Assembly (NCBI GenBank): GCA_035946175.1
Contig: DASYZQ010000019.1
Location: 1 to 44,950, forward strand
Length of the DNA: 44,950 nucleotides
Reading direction: 5' to 3'
DNA from: DASYZQ01 sp035946175
GTDB taxonomy: Bacteria; Patescibacteriota; Saccharimonadia; Saccharimonadales; UBA4665
Part shown: positions 17,573 through 26,455 of the stretch, piece after piece
How positions within the stretch are numbered: the stretch's first letter is position 1
How the letters are laid out: every line of letters begins with the position of its first letter
Program-made: the position numbers and the translations under genes
The notes under the pieces: generated by a model
The model's database searches: none
Seen by the model: only the letters and a program-made list of their open reading frames with translations
What the model was told of the DNA's origin: nothing

Positions 17573-17650
17573 TATTCTTGAGTATACCAAGCCAATGTCG
17601 GATACGCATTATTGATATGCATATTGACTATGAAAGAATTCTAGCCAGGG

Positions 17651-17989
17651 CTACTTTAAGAATGTGAACTGTGCGATTGCCAGCACTACGGCGATCAATA
17701 CCACAACAATGACCTGCAGGGCCGGGCCTATACCGGAAGGCGGCAAGGTATGCTGTCTGATTGCCTTATCGGCAGTCCGAAACCGGTGATACCCGATGAA
17801 TGCCACGCTGGCACCGAGCAGCAAGACACCTACTCCCAAGTAACTATGTTGCTTATGTACGGCGATCAGCGCAACGCCGCCAGCCTCCACTGCCAAGCTG
17901 GTACGAATCCAGGCTAGTAGCGTTCGCTCGTTGGCCAGCAGAAATCGCTCATCAACATCGAGCTGCTTATGTTCAGATAGTTTCACCAT
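17651..17989 (-). CDS. DUF202 (YidH-type) membrane protein
   Basis: A 112-residue protein with the DUF202 signature LANERTLLAWIRTSLA at residues 18-33, followed by three hydrophobic segments (about 35-45, 50-67 and 88-110). Such proteins are small inner-membrane proteins of unknown function. It lies between pheS and prs on the same strand but with gaps, so an operon is not clear. Confidence 0.85.
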   Translation of the reverse strand: MVKLSEHKQLDVDERFLLANERTLLAWIRTSLAVEAGGVALIAVHKQHSYLGVGVLLLGASVAFIGYHRFRTADKAIRQHTLPPSGIGPALQVIVVVLIAVVLAIAQFTFLK

Positions 17990-18118
17990 ACTGCATTTCC
18001 TTGTTCAAATGACGCGACGTCGCCGTCGGGCTCAGTGTATCAAACCTATGAAAGATAATGAAACAATTAATCCCCCGATATCTCAGTGAGCCCAAGATCA
18101 ATTTTTTCATAGTTTTAC

Positions 18119-19087
18119 TCATGATTGATTTTCATCGTCAAATAGAGCCGAGACGGAGCGGTCTTGAAAGATTGCTGCTATGGAATCAGCCAGCAGATCC
18201 ACCACCGAGACAACTACTATCTTCGGCTTTTCGAGTTCTATCGAGAGCGGCAAAGTATCAGTAATCGCCAGGTAATCAATCGGAGAAACGGCTAGTCGCT
18301 GTGCGGCTGGTTCCGAAAAGATTCCATGAGTAGCGATTACCGTAATCGAGGCCGCCTGGTGCCGAGTAAGCTGCTCTGCCGCAGCGCAGACCGTACCGCC
18401 ACCATCAATCATGTCATCAATCACTACACAGTTTCGGCCCTTCACCTCGCCAATCAGGTGTGGTGCCTCAGCTGCATTACTATGAGCAGCCCGCCTTTTA
18501 TGGAGAATAGCCATCTCGGCACCCAAGCGGCTGACATATCGCTCGGCTAACTTTACCCGTCCAGCATCGGGCGAGACAATCACGCACGATGAACCGAGTC
18601 GCTTCTGCAGGTGATCAATTAAGACGGGCATAGCAATAAGATGGTCGAATGGCCCGTCAAAAAAGCCCTGTATTTGACCGCTGTGGAGATCGACCGTAAC
18701 AATCCGATCCACCCCGGCAACACGCAAGATATCCACGACAAGCTTAGCAGTAATTGGCTCTCTTCCAGATGCTTTACGGTCTTGCCTGGCATAGCCGAAA
18801 AAGGGGCAGACCGCCGTAATATGTTTGGCTGAGGCTCGTCTTGCTGCATCAATCAGGATAGCTTGTTCCATGACTGCATCGTTGACGGGTTTACTATGCG
18901 TCTGCACGATAAAGACATCTGCCCCACGTACTGATTCTAGAATCTGGCACTTTATCTCTCCATTGGCAAAATGGGTCAATTCAACAGGTGTAACCGGTAC
19001 ACCGAGCCGGCGGGCAATCGCCCGAGCTAACATCGGATGCTGATTCCCGGTTATGATCTTAAGATCTTTGCGAGCGACTGTATTCAT
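18119..19087 (-). CDS. prs: Ribose-phosphate pyrophosphokinase (PRPP synthase)
   Basis: Makes PRPP from ribose-5-phosphate and ATP, feeding purine, pyrimidine and other pathways. The 322-residue protein shows GNQHPMLARAIARRLG, FANGEIKCQI, the ATP segment CPFFGYARQDRKASGREPI, VTVDLHSGQIQGFF, and the PRPP loop VVIDDMIDGGGTVCAAAE (family DDMIDTAGT, here GGGT). ATG 19087 has AGGAGGGG just upstream, so I prefer it to the start at 19114. It is divergent from purM, which uses the same pathway. Confidence 0.95.
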   Translation of the reverse strand: MNTVARKDLKIITGNQHPMLARAIARRLGVPVTPVELTHFANGEIKCQILESVRGADVFIVQTHSKPVNDAVMEQAILIDAARRASAKHITAVCPFFGYARQDRKASGREPITAKLVVDILRVAGVDRIVTVDLHSGQIQGFFDGPFDHLIAMPVLIDHLQKRLGSSCVIVSPDAGRVKLAERYVSRLGAEMAILHKRRAAHSNAAEAPHLIGEVKGRNCVVIDDMIDGGGTVCAAAEQLTRHQAASITVIATHGIFSEPAAQRLAVSPIDYLAITDTLPLSIELEKPKIVVVSVVDLLADSIAAIFQDRSVSALFDDENQS

Positions 19088-19142
19088 AACCCCTCCTAAT
19101 ACCCCCAATGGCAAATGCTATAACCAGCCTTGTATGTAAGAC

Positions 19143-19170
19143 ATTGTAGTCCCTGCCGAAAATCGAGCAA
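19143..19170 (-). promoter_or_regulatory. Putative prs promoter
   Basis: On the minus strand TTGCTC (19170-19165) and TACAAT (19148-19143) have a 16-nt spacer, giving a leader of about 50 nt to the prs ATG at 19087. Pattern match only. The same 215-bp intergenic region must also contain the purM promoter, for which TATACT at 19259-19264 or TATAAA at 19272-19277 are candidates with weak -35 boxes. Confidence 0.4.
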
Positions 19171-19301
19171 GTAGAGCCATAAAGCGTAAAAGAATGAGGA
19201 AGGAATGGGGCACGAACCGACTAACCTGCCCGCGTGACTTCAGCCGAACGAATAGGCTTATACTAGACTTATATAAATTTACAAAAAGCGAGGTTGCCCC
19301 T

Positions 19302-20402
19302 ATGACAAGAAAGCTCTCCTATCACCAATCCGTCAACTACGCTAACGCCGATCCGGCCAAGATTCTGGCCCAGAAACAGGGCAAGGCAACAGCAAAGAAT
19401 CTTCCGTTTGGTTTTACAGAAGTACCTAGCACCCGCGGCGAGTCGGCCTACGTTTTTGACATGGGAGACATGTATGGCGCCCTTGTTCAGGAAGGACTCG
19501 GCACCAAAAATCTCATTGCCAGTAGTATCTACAAACAGACCAGAAAATCCTATTTTGCAGCTGTTGCCCAAGACACAGTCGCCTGCATTATCAACGATCT
19601 TATCAGCGTGGGTGCTAAGCCTGTAGTGCTCAATGCCTACTGGTCAGCCAATTCGTATGATTGGCTGACCGACCGTAAACTGACCAAGGACTTTATTACC
19701 GGTTGGCGCGTAGCCTGCGATATGGCTGGCGTAGCGTGGGGCGGCGGGGAGACGCAATCGCTTCCCGGTATTGTGACGCCTGGGGCCATGGAGTTTGCCG
19801 GCTCGGCCTTCGGGGTCATTAAAGACCGGGCTCGACTTATCCGTGGCTCGAATATCAAGGCTGGTGACGCGATTGTGTTGATCGAATCAAGCGGCGTGCA
19901 CGCCAACGGTATCAGCTTGCTCCGGGAGATTGCGGCTCAGCTCCCTGATGGTTACCAGACAAAACTACCAAGCGGTATGAGTTTCGGTGAAGCCGCGCTC
20001 GCTCCGACTCATCTATATGCCCGAACCGTCGATGCGCTTTTTGCTGCCGGTATCGACGTTCACTATCTGTCAAATATTACCGGGCACGGCTGGCGAAAAC
20101 TGATGCGGGCCGACAACAACCTAACGTACCACATACAGCAACTTCCTCCTGTTGCCGAGATCTTCGACTTTATCGCCCAGCACGCCAACAATAGCGAGGA
20201 AGAAATGTACCGTAATTTCAATATGGGCGCCGGCTATGCAGTGTATGTGCCTGTATTACAAGCTAAGAGGGCTCGAGATATCATTGTTGATAGCGGCCTG
20301 CCTGCATGGATTGCCGGCGTTGTCGAGACTGGTCCGAAACAGGTTATTATCGAGCCGAAGGATATAGTGTACGGTGGTGATACCTTAGAGGTTCGTTCGT
20401 GA
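19302..20402 (+). CDS. purM: Phosphoribosylformylglycinamidine cyclo-ligase (AIR synthase), divergent
   Basis: ATP-dependent ring closure of FGAM to AIR, the fifth step of de novo purine synthesis. The 366-residue protein is a divergent PurM: GLGTKNLIA corresponds to the family DGVGTKxxxA, INDLISVGAKPV to NDILxxGAxPL, WGGGETQSLPG to GGETAEMPG, and ESSGVHANGISLLR to xSSGxHSNGYSLxR. The C-terminal HGWRKLMR and FNMGAGYAVYV are also family landmarks. The start at 19302 is preceded by AGCGAGG. The TGA stop overlaps the GTG start of purL by 4 bp, so the two are coupled. Confidence 0.9.
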   Translation: MTRKLSYHQSVNYANADPAKILAQKQGKATAKNLPFGFTEVPSTRGESAYVFDMGDMYGALVQEGLGTKNLIASSIYKQTRKSYFAAVAQDTVACIINDLISVGAKPVVLNAYWSANSYDWLTDRKLTKDFITGWRVACDMAGVAWGGGETQSLPGIVTPGAMEFAGSAFGVIKDRARLIRGSNIKAGDAIVLIESSGVHANGISLLREIAAQLPDGYQTKLPSGMSFGEAALAPTHLYARTVDALFAAGIDVHYLSNITGHGWRKLMRADNNLTYHIQQLPPVAEIFDFIAQHANNSEEEMYRNFNMGAGYAVYVPVLQAKRARDIIVDSGLPAWIAGVVETGPKQVIIEPKDIVYGGDTLEVRS

Positions 20403-23400
20403 TTACCTATAAAGGCATTGCCGCACTGACAGATTTCCGGCGTCGTCACTTACTCAAGCAGCTACAACGTATAGACCCTGCCCTTCATGATGTAAACTCC
20501 GAATATATACACTTCGTCGTATCAGATCAGCCGCTGTCGTCCCAAGATAAAACCGCTCTCAAGCAACTACTCACATACGGCCTGCCGTTCTCGGGAAGCC
20601 GCACCGGCAGACTGGCACTCGTTACACCCAGACTCGGCACCATTTCACCGTGGTCTTCCAAGGCAACCGACATTGTTCATAGCTGCGGATTGAGCCACAT
20701 CACCCGCATCGAACGCGGTGTCGCATATTACCTGTCAACGACACGGCCACTCGACTACCAAAAACTGGCGCCAGTGCTCTCAGATCGAATGACACAAATG
20801 GTGCATCGGTCACTCCACAGCGCCAATAAGCTCTTTGCCAACGTGGCCCCGAGACCTCTGCAAACAATTGACGTATTGCAGCTTGGCCGGGCAGCGTTGG
20901 AATCGGCGAATACCATGCTCGGCATGGCATTGACCATCGACGACATGGATTATCTCATTGAGGCCTATCAGAAGCTCCGGCGCAATCCTACAGACGCGGA
21001 GTTGATGATGTTTGCCCAAGTTAACAGTGAACACTGCCGCCATAAAATCTTCAACGCCGATTGGGTCATAGATAACATCAAACAGCCAAAAAGCCTATTT
21101 CAGATGATCAAAAATACCTACGAGAAAGGCGGGCAAGACGTATTGAGCGCCTACTCTGATAATGCTGCCGTCCTCAAGGGCCCAAATACGACGAACTTTT
21201 CCATCGATCCAAACACTCATTGCTATGTCACTACCAAAGAAGCAGTGCATATCGTGGCAAAGGTAGAAACACATAACCATCCCACCGCTATATCACCGTT
21301 CCCGGGAGCCGCTACCGGGGTCGGCGGTGAAATCCGCGATGAAGCAGCGACCGGACGTGGCGGGCACACCAAAATGGGTTTGAGCGGCTTCAGCGTTTCG
21401 AACTTGCGTATACCCGGTGCCGTGCAGCCTTGGGAGAAACCATACGGCAAGCCCAACCGTATAAGTTCAGCCTTTGACATCATGCTTGAAGGACCAATTG
21501 GGGGTGCCGCCTTCAGCAATGAGTTCGGCCGTCCCAACCTCCTAGGCTATTTCCGGACCTACGAACAAAGCGACATAGACGGTCAGGTATGGGGTTACCA
21601 CAAGCCACTCATGGTCGCTGGTGGGCTTGGCGCAATTAGCACTGTGCATGTTCACAAAAAGCGGCTGCCGGTGGGGGCCAAAATTATTGTACTCGGCGGA
21701 CCTGCCATGCTCATTGGACTTGGCGGAGGCAGCGGTGCCAGTATGAATAGCGGCGACAGTCAGGCAGACTTGGATTTCGCCTCTGTGCAACGCGGCAGCG
21801 CGGAAATGCAACGTCGAGCACAGGACGTCATTAATAGCTGTATAGGTATGGGGACAAAAACACCGATCTTGGCCATTCATGATGTCGGAGCCGGAGGCTG
21901 GTCAAACGCACTTACGGAGCTGGCTCACGATTCGGGTCGCGGCGCACGTATTGAATTGCGCGATCTGCCAAACGCCGATCCGAGTATGAGTCCGATGGAA
22001 ATTTGGTGTAACGAATCCCAGGAGCGCTATGTCCTCGGAGTAGACGTCAAAGCCCTTCCGATCTTCCAACAGATCTGTGTTCGAGAACGTTGTCCATACG
22101 CTGTTGTTGGCGAAATAACGGCCCGGCGCCAATTCCTACTCAGCGATAGATCCACCAATACGAAACCCGTCGATTTATCAATGTCGACACTATTCGGTAA
22201 ACCTCCCAAGATGACACGGTCTGTCACCCGCACCACGCAACGTAAGCAAGTATTCAAGCATCAGTCCGTTGATCTCGACGAAGCGGTGCGACGGATTCTT
22301 CATCTGCCGGCTGTCGGCAGCAAGAAATTTCTCATCACCATTGGCGATCGGACCGTTGGCGGACTCACCGTACGCGACCAATTAGTCGGCCCGTGGCAAG
22401 TACCGGTCAGCGATGTGGCGGTCATTACTAATACATTCGGAAGTGAAACCGGTGGTGCCATGAGCATGGGAGAACGAACACCAGTGGCCTTGATTGACGC
22501 ACCGGCCGCGGGACGGCTCGCCATCGGAGAAGCATTAACTAATATCGCAGCTACGACGATTGACAAACTATCTGACGTTAGACTCTCCGCCAACTGGATG
22601 GCGGCTGCCGGCTTCGGGCAAGAGGATCAACATCTCTTTGATACTGTCAAGGCAGTTGGTGAAACATTTTGCCCGGCACTCGGTATTACCATCCCGGTCG
22701 GTAAGGACTCACTCAGCATGCGTTCATACTGGGAAGCTAACGGCAAGCAGAAATCGGTTGTCAGCCCGCTCAGCCTTATTATTACGGCTTTCGCGCCAAT
22801 AACAGACGTTACCGCCACACTGACGCCACAGTTGCACATGGAAGAACCGAGCGAATTACTGCTCATCGACTTAGGCAATGGAAAAAACCGACTGGGCGGT
22901 TCAGCGCTGACGCAGGTATTCAGTCAGATTGGCGGTGAGGCACCCGATGTTGATCCCCAACAACTGAAAGGTTTTTTTGAAACAATTCAGCGACTGAAGC
23001 GATCGGATGCACTACTCGCGTACCATGATCGTTCCGACGGTGGCCTATTGGCATGTCTGCTAGAAATGGCTTTCTCAAGTCATTGCGGGCTGCAAATTCA
23101 GTTGCAACCGGGCGATACTATTGCTCAGCTTTTCAACGAAGAGCTCGGCGCGATTGTACAGGTTAGATCTACTGCTGCAAGAGCCGCGCAGCGCGAACTC
23201 GGCACCGCATTAGGTCCACACGCAGTCCATCGTCTCGGTAAACCAACGACGGAACAGACCATCGTTTTGACGCAAGACAACAAGACCATATACAGCAATT
23301 CGCGTACTCGTCTTGAACAGTGGTGGAGTGAAACCAGTTACCATATGCAAGCAGCCCGCGACAACAGCCAGTGCGCTCGTCAAGAATTCCAAATCATTAC

Positions 23401-24241
23401 CGATGAACATGACCCAGGCCTATCTCCTCGTGTCGGCTTTCGATTACCTACCCACCGCTTTCGGAGTCGACCTAGCGTTGCAATCCTTCGCGATCAAGGT
23501 GTCAATGGCCATGTGGAGATGGCTGCAGCATTCGACCGGGCTGGCTTCCAGACGATTGATGTCCACATGCAGGACTTAGACAATGGGAATGTATCACTTG
23601 AGCAGTTCGTTGGGCTCGCTGTCTGCGGCGGCTTTTCGTACGGTGATGTCCTTGGTGCCGGTCGAGGCTGGGCTCAATCAATTCTGCTTAGTCAAAGGCT
23701 CCGAGAACAATTTCGAGCGTTCTTCGAACGTCCTGACAGTTTTTCACTTGGCGTGTGTAACGGTTGTCAAATGCTCGCTGGACTGCGAGACCTTATTCCC
23801 GGTGCAAAGTGGTGGCCGAGATTTCTCCGCAATACGTCTGAGCAGTTTGAGGCTCGACTTACAACGGTGCAAATCAATGACACTCCCTCGATTTTCTTCA
23901 AGGAGATGGCCGGCTCCCGTTTGCTCGTACCAGTTGCACACGGAGAAGGACAAGTCTGTTTTACCGATCCGAATGCCGCAAAAGTCGCGTTACAACAGGA
24001 TCTGGTTCCCCTCCAGTATATCGACAATTATGGCGCTATTACCGAAATATATCCGTTCAATCCAAATGGATCACCAAAAGGCCTTACTGCCTGCACCACG
24101 CCGGATGGCCGCGCCACTATCATGATGCCACATCCCGAACGAGTTTTCTTAAGCCAGCAGCTATCTTGGCATCCTGCTGACTGGAAAACCGAATCACCGT
24201 GGCTTCGAATCTTTCAAAACGCCCGTGCTTGGATCGGCTAG
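20399..24241 (+). CDS. purL: Phosphoribosylformylglycinamidine synthase, large single-chain type
   Basis: Converts FGAR plus glutamine and ATP to FGAM. The 1280-residue length matches the fused Proteobacteria/eukaryote type rather than the split PurSQL type. It has an N-terminal PurS-like domain (1-150), linker, two AIRS-like halves (for example EHCRHKIFNADW, VETHNHPTAISPFPGAATGVGGEIRD, GLGGGSGASMNSG, SDGGLLACLLEMAFSSHCG), and a C-terminal glutaminase (about 1020-1280) with nucleophile GVCNGCQM and His/Glu in MPHPERVF. Translation starts at GTG 20399 within the purM stop. The last 48 bp overlap convergent purN. Confidence 0.97.
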   Translation: MITYKGIAALTDFRRRHLLKQLQRIDPALHDVNSEYIHFVVSDQPLSSQDKTALKQLLTYGLPFSGSRTGRLALVTPRLGTISPWSSKATDIVHSCGLSHITRIERGVAYYLSTTRPLDYQKLAPVLSDRMTQMVHRSLHSANKLFANVAPRPLQTIDVLQLGRAALESANTMLGMALTIDDMDYLIEAYQKLRRNPTDAELMMFAQVNSEHCRHKIFNADWVIDNIKQPKSLFQMIKNTYEKGGQDVLSAYSDNAAVLKGPNTTNFSIDPNTHCYVTTKEAVHIVAKVETHNHPTAISPFPGAATGVGGEIRDEAATGRGGHTKMGLSGFSVSNLRIPGAVQPWEKPYGKPNRISSAFDIMLEGPIGGAAFSNEFGRPNLLGYFRTYEQSDIDGQVWGYHKPLMVAGGLGAISTVHVHKKRLPVGAKIIVLGGPAMLIGLGGGSGASMNSGDSQADLDFASVQRGSAEMQRRAQDVINSCIGMGTKTPILAIHDVGAGGWSNALTELAHDSGRGARIELRDLPNADPSMSPMEIWCNESQERYVLGVDVKALPIFQQICVRERCPYAVVGEITARRQFLLSDRSTNTKPVDLSMSTLFGKPPKMTRSVTRTTQRKQVFKHQSVDLDEAVRRILHLPAVGSKKFLITIGDRTVGGLTVRDQLVGPWQVPVSDVAVITNTFGSETGGAMSMGERTPVALIDAPAAGRLAIGEALTNIAATTIDKLSDVRLSANWMAAAGFGQEDQHLFDTVKAVGETFCPALGITIPVGKDSLSMRSYWEANGKQKSVVSPLSLIITAFAPITDVTATLTPQLHMEEPSELLLIDLGNGKNRLGGSALTQVFSQIGGEAPDVDPQQLKGFFETIQRLKRSDALLAYHDRSDGGLLACLLEMAFSSHCGLQIQLQPGDTIAQLFNEELGAIVQVRSTAARAAQRELGTALGPHAVHRLGKPTTEQTIVLTQDNKTIYSNSRTRLEQWWSETSYHMQAARDNSQCARQEFQIITDEHDPGLSPRVGFRLPTHRFRSRPSVAILRDQGVNGHVEMAAAFDRAGFQTIDVHMQDLDNGNVSLEQFVGLAVCGGFSYGDVLGAGRGWAQSILLSQRLREQFRAFFERPDSFSLGVCNGCQMLAGLRDLIPGAKWWPRFLRNTSEQFEARLTTVQINDTPSIFFKEMAGSRLLVPVAHGEGQVCFTDPNAAKVALQQDLVPLQYIDNYGAITEIYPFNPNGSPKGLTACTTPDGRATIMMPHPERVFLSQQLSWHPADWKTESPWLRIFQNARAWIG

Positions 24242-24949
24242 TTGCTGCTGTCTTAGAAATGCGTCAATATCCAGCGGGAGATATGCTTTTTCTACCCGTT
24301 GCACGCGTGCAAAGAGACTTTCAGGCGTATCGGCGATTGTCGACGGATATTTCTGGGGTGCAAAAACTGGAATGTGGTGCTCGACGATGATCGGACCCTG
24401 GTCAACTCCCGCTGCCGCGGCATGAAAAGTGTGTGCTGTTTTTGTCAAACCTAACTTCAGGACTCTTTCTTGGGTATATATTCCATAGGTGTCAGTCGTG
24501 GCCGGCAGTATACCCGGATGTGTGTTCGTCATTCGGGTCAAATAAACGCCATGGTGGTCTGGATCTTGCAAGTCGTACTCCGGTTTCCAGCCATACTCGG
24601 CGATAAGTTGTGGGGCGACAATACGCATAAAACCCATCAGTACAACGTGATCAACCCGATACTGCTTCAGGATACGGCTGCAGGCAGTCGCCTCTTCACG
24701 AGTCTGCCCTCTGCCCTGCTGACCCCCGGGATAACGCTGTTTGTTCACGATCGCTGTGGCAATATGCATCCCATAATCACGATTGACTGCCGTAACCTTC
24801 GATAGCACACCCGAGTTCGCATGATCGGATATGACAAGCGCTATGTCGAAATCCACCAGCCCATCATGAATAGCGTCAGCGGTTGCACGGAATGTTGTAC
24901 CGCCGCCAGAAGCAAAAATTGCAATAACCGGCCGGGTTTTTGCGCGCAT
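24194..24949 (-). CDS. purN: Phosphoribosylglycinamide formyltransferase, elongated
   Basis: Transfers a formyl group from 10-formyl-THF to GAR. Motifs: IFASGGGTTFRA (GAR phosphate loop), VVLMGFMRIVAP, catalytic TNTHPGILP (N and H), and GVDQGPIIVEH (catalytic D). At 251 residues it is about 40 longer than usual; an insertion of about 20 residues (GWKPEYDLQDPDHH and onward) lies just before the catalytic NxHP, and the C-terminus is also extended. It is transcribed opposite to purL and purD, with its 3' end overlapping purL by 48 bp. Confidence 0.93.
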   Translation of the reverse strand: MRAKTRPVIAIFASGGGTTFRATADAIHDGLVDFDIALVISDHANSGVLSKVTAVNRDYGMHIATAIVNKQRYPGGQQGRGQTREEATACSRILKQYRVDHVVLMGFMRIVAPQLIAEYGWKPEYDLQDPDHHGVYLTRMTNTHPGILPATTDTYGIYTQERVLKLGLTKTAHTFHAAAAGVDQGPIIVEHHIPVFAPQKYPSTIADTPESLFARVQRVEKAYLPLDIDAFLRQQQLADPSTGVLKDSKPR

Positions 24950-24966
24950 ACTTTTACCATAACACG

Positions 24967-24996
24967 TTCACCTGGGAAGTCAGTTTGACCTACAAT
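24967..24996 (+). promoter_or_regulatory. Putative purD promoter
   Basis: TTCACC (24967-24972) and TACAAT (24991-24996) with an 18-nt spacer lie about 45 nt before the purD ATG at 25040. They fall between divergent purN and purD. This is a consensus match only. Confidence 0.4.
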
Positions 24997-25039
24997 GCGC
25001 ATAAGCGTTACCATCGCAAGTAGGCTAAGGAGCGGGTAT

Positions 25040-26356
25040 ATGACTCAACAGGACGTTCTGGTTATTGGTAGCGGTGGCCGGGAATACGAACTAGCCCGGC
25101 AGATGCAAACATCGCAACTGGTCCGACATGTCTTCGTCGCTCCTGGCAACGGTGGTACAAACTTACTCCATAAAACCAGTAATATTGATTTGTCTCCTAC
25201 CGATGCCGTCGGCATCGTTTCGTTTGCCCGCGAGAAGCATATCGGCACGGTTATTATTGGCCCGGATGCCGCGGTAGCAGCCGGCGTCGGCAATGCACTT
25301 CGGGAAGCTGGGATACCGGCATTCGGTCCTACTCGGGAGGCTGGAAGGCTGGAATCTAGTAAAGCTTTTGCTGCTGAATTTATGCGCTGTCATGCTATCC
25401 CCCAACCTGAGAGCCAAGTTGCCCACTCACTTAGAGAAGCTCAACGAATTATCCGGGACCGATCTCCGGACTCATACGTTATCAAGGCTGACGGGCTGGC
25501 AGCCGGCAAGGGGGTGATACTTCCCACTGATCAAAGGCAAGCTGATCAGACGCTCCGTGACATGTTTACTGAAGGCAAGTACGGTGGGGCCGGCAAAAGC
25601 GGTGTGGTCATCCAGGAGCGGCTGCACGGACCAGAGCTTTCAGCCTTCGCAGTGACCGACGGATCTAATTTTGTATTGCTGCCTCTTTCTCAGGACCATA
25701 AGCGGTTATTTGACCATGACCAGGGCCCCAACACTGGTGGCATGGGCGCGTACGCTCCAATCCCCAAAAGCCTTATAACCTTCCGACAGCGATCCATGAT
25801 CCGAGACATTGTCGAGCGTACTATCCATGGCATGGCCGAGGAGGGCACCCCCTACCAAGGCGTGCTATATATCGGGTTAATGCTTCCCGAGGAGCAACAC
25901 GGTAATCCGGTGGTTATTGAATATAATGCGCGTTTTGGTGATCCGGAAGCCCAGGTCGTTTTGTCGTGTCTCAGCCAATCAGGCTTTGACGTGGCCCAGC
26001 TGCTCCTGGATGCAGCCAATGATCGCTTGCCAGCCACCGAAACTATCCCAAGCGAACCGAAAACTACCGCGCTGACCGTCTGTTTGGCGGCGGCAGGTTA
26101 CCCAGACAATCCCCGTGGCGGTGACGTATTAGTAGGTCTGGGGACATCATACCCGAACGTTGTTGTACAACATGCTGCCACCGAACAAAAAGGCAAAGAG
26201 CTGGTCACTAGCGGTGGACGAGTGCTCTATGTCACAGGCTTCGGGAAGACAGTTCACGAAGCAGCTACGCAAGCTTACAGTGCCATCGGACAGCAGGGTA
26301 TACATTTTGCTGGAATGCACTATCGCCAGGATATCGGTCATCAAGCATGTACCTAA
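25040..26356 (+). CDS. purD: Phosphoribosylamine-glycine ligase (GAR synthetase)
   Basis: Second step of purine synthesis, joining glycine to phosphoribosylamine with ATP. The 438-residue ATP-grasp enzyme starts DVLVIGSGGREYELARQ and has SYVIKADGLAAGKGV (ATP-binding), LSQDHKRLFDHDQGPNTGGMGAYAP (family signature), and VIEYNARFGDPEAQVVL (metal and catalysis). AGGAG lies upstream of ATG 25040; an upstream in-frame ATG at 24995 would start inside the promoter region, so I reject it. purF follows about 100 bp downstream on the same strand. Confidence 0.96.
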   Translation: MTQQDVLVIGSGGREYELARQMQTSQLVRHVFVAPGNGGTNLLHKTSNIDLSPTDAVGIVSFAREKHIGTVIIGPDAAVAAGVGNALREAGIPAFGPTREAGRLESSKAFAAEFMRCHAIPQPESQVAHSLREAQRIIRDRSPDSYVIKADGLAAGKGVILPTDQRQADQTLRDMFTEGKYGGAGKSGVVIQERLHGPELSAFAVTDGSNFVLLPLSQDHKRLFDHDQGPNTGGMGAYAPIPKSLITFRQRSMIRDIVERTIHGMAEEGTPYQGVLYIGLMLPEEQHGNPVVIEYNARFGDPEAQVVLSCLSQSGFDVAQLLLDAANDRLPATETIPSEPKTTALTVCLAAAGYPDNPRGGDVLVGLGTSYPNVVVQHAATEQKGKELVTSGGRVLYVTGFGKTVHEAATQAYSAIGQQGIHFAGMHYRQDIGHQACT

Positions 26357-26388
26357 AATCTTTCACTATTGTGTGAGATAGCTCACTT

Positions 26389-26426
26389 TTGTATGTCCAG
26401 ATGGTCGTGCTAGCATAGGGACATAC
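26389..26426 (+). promoter_or_regulatory. purF promoter with flanking palindrome (possible operator)
   Basis: TTGTAT (26389-26394) and TAGCAT (26411-26416) with a 16-nt spacer form a promoter-like pair. A perfect 8-bp inverted repeat, GTATGTCC (26391-26398) and GGACATAC (26419-26426), overlaps the -35 box and the expected transcription start. This is where a repressor would bind, but no regulator gene is seen nearby. Just upstream GTGAG-ATAG-CTCAC followed by TTTT (26373-26390) may be a weak terminator for purD. Confidence 0.4.
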
Positions 26427-26455
26427 ATAAACGTAACCAAGTTGGGACTGCGGTA

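Noticed and set aside
18030..18095. Inverted repeat GGGCTCA ... TGAGCCC between prs and DUF202.
   Set aside because: Loop of about 50 nt and no U-tract directly after the stem make it a poor terminator or operator.
26373..26390. Short GTGAG/CTCAC hairpin with TTTT after purD as a terminator.
   Set aside because: A 5-bp stem with four T is weak; mentioned only with the purF promoter.
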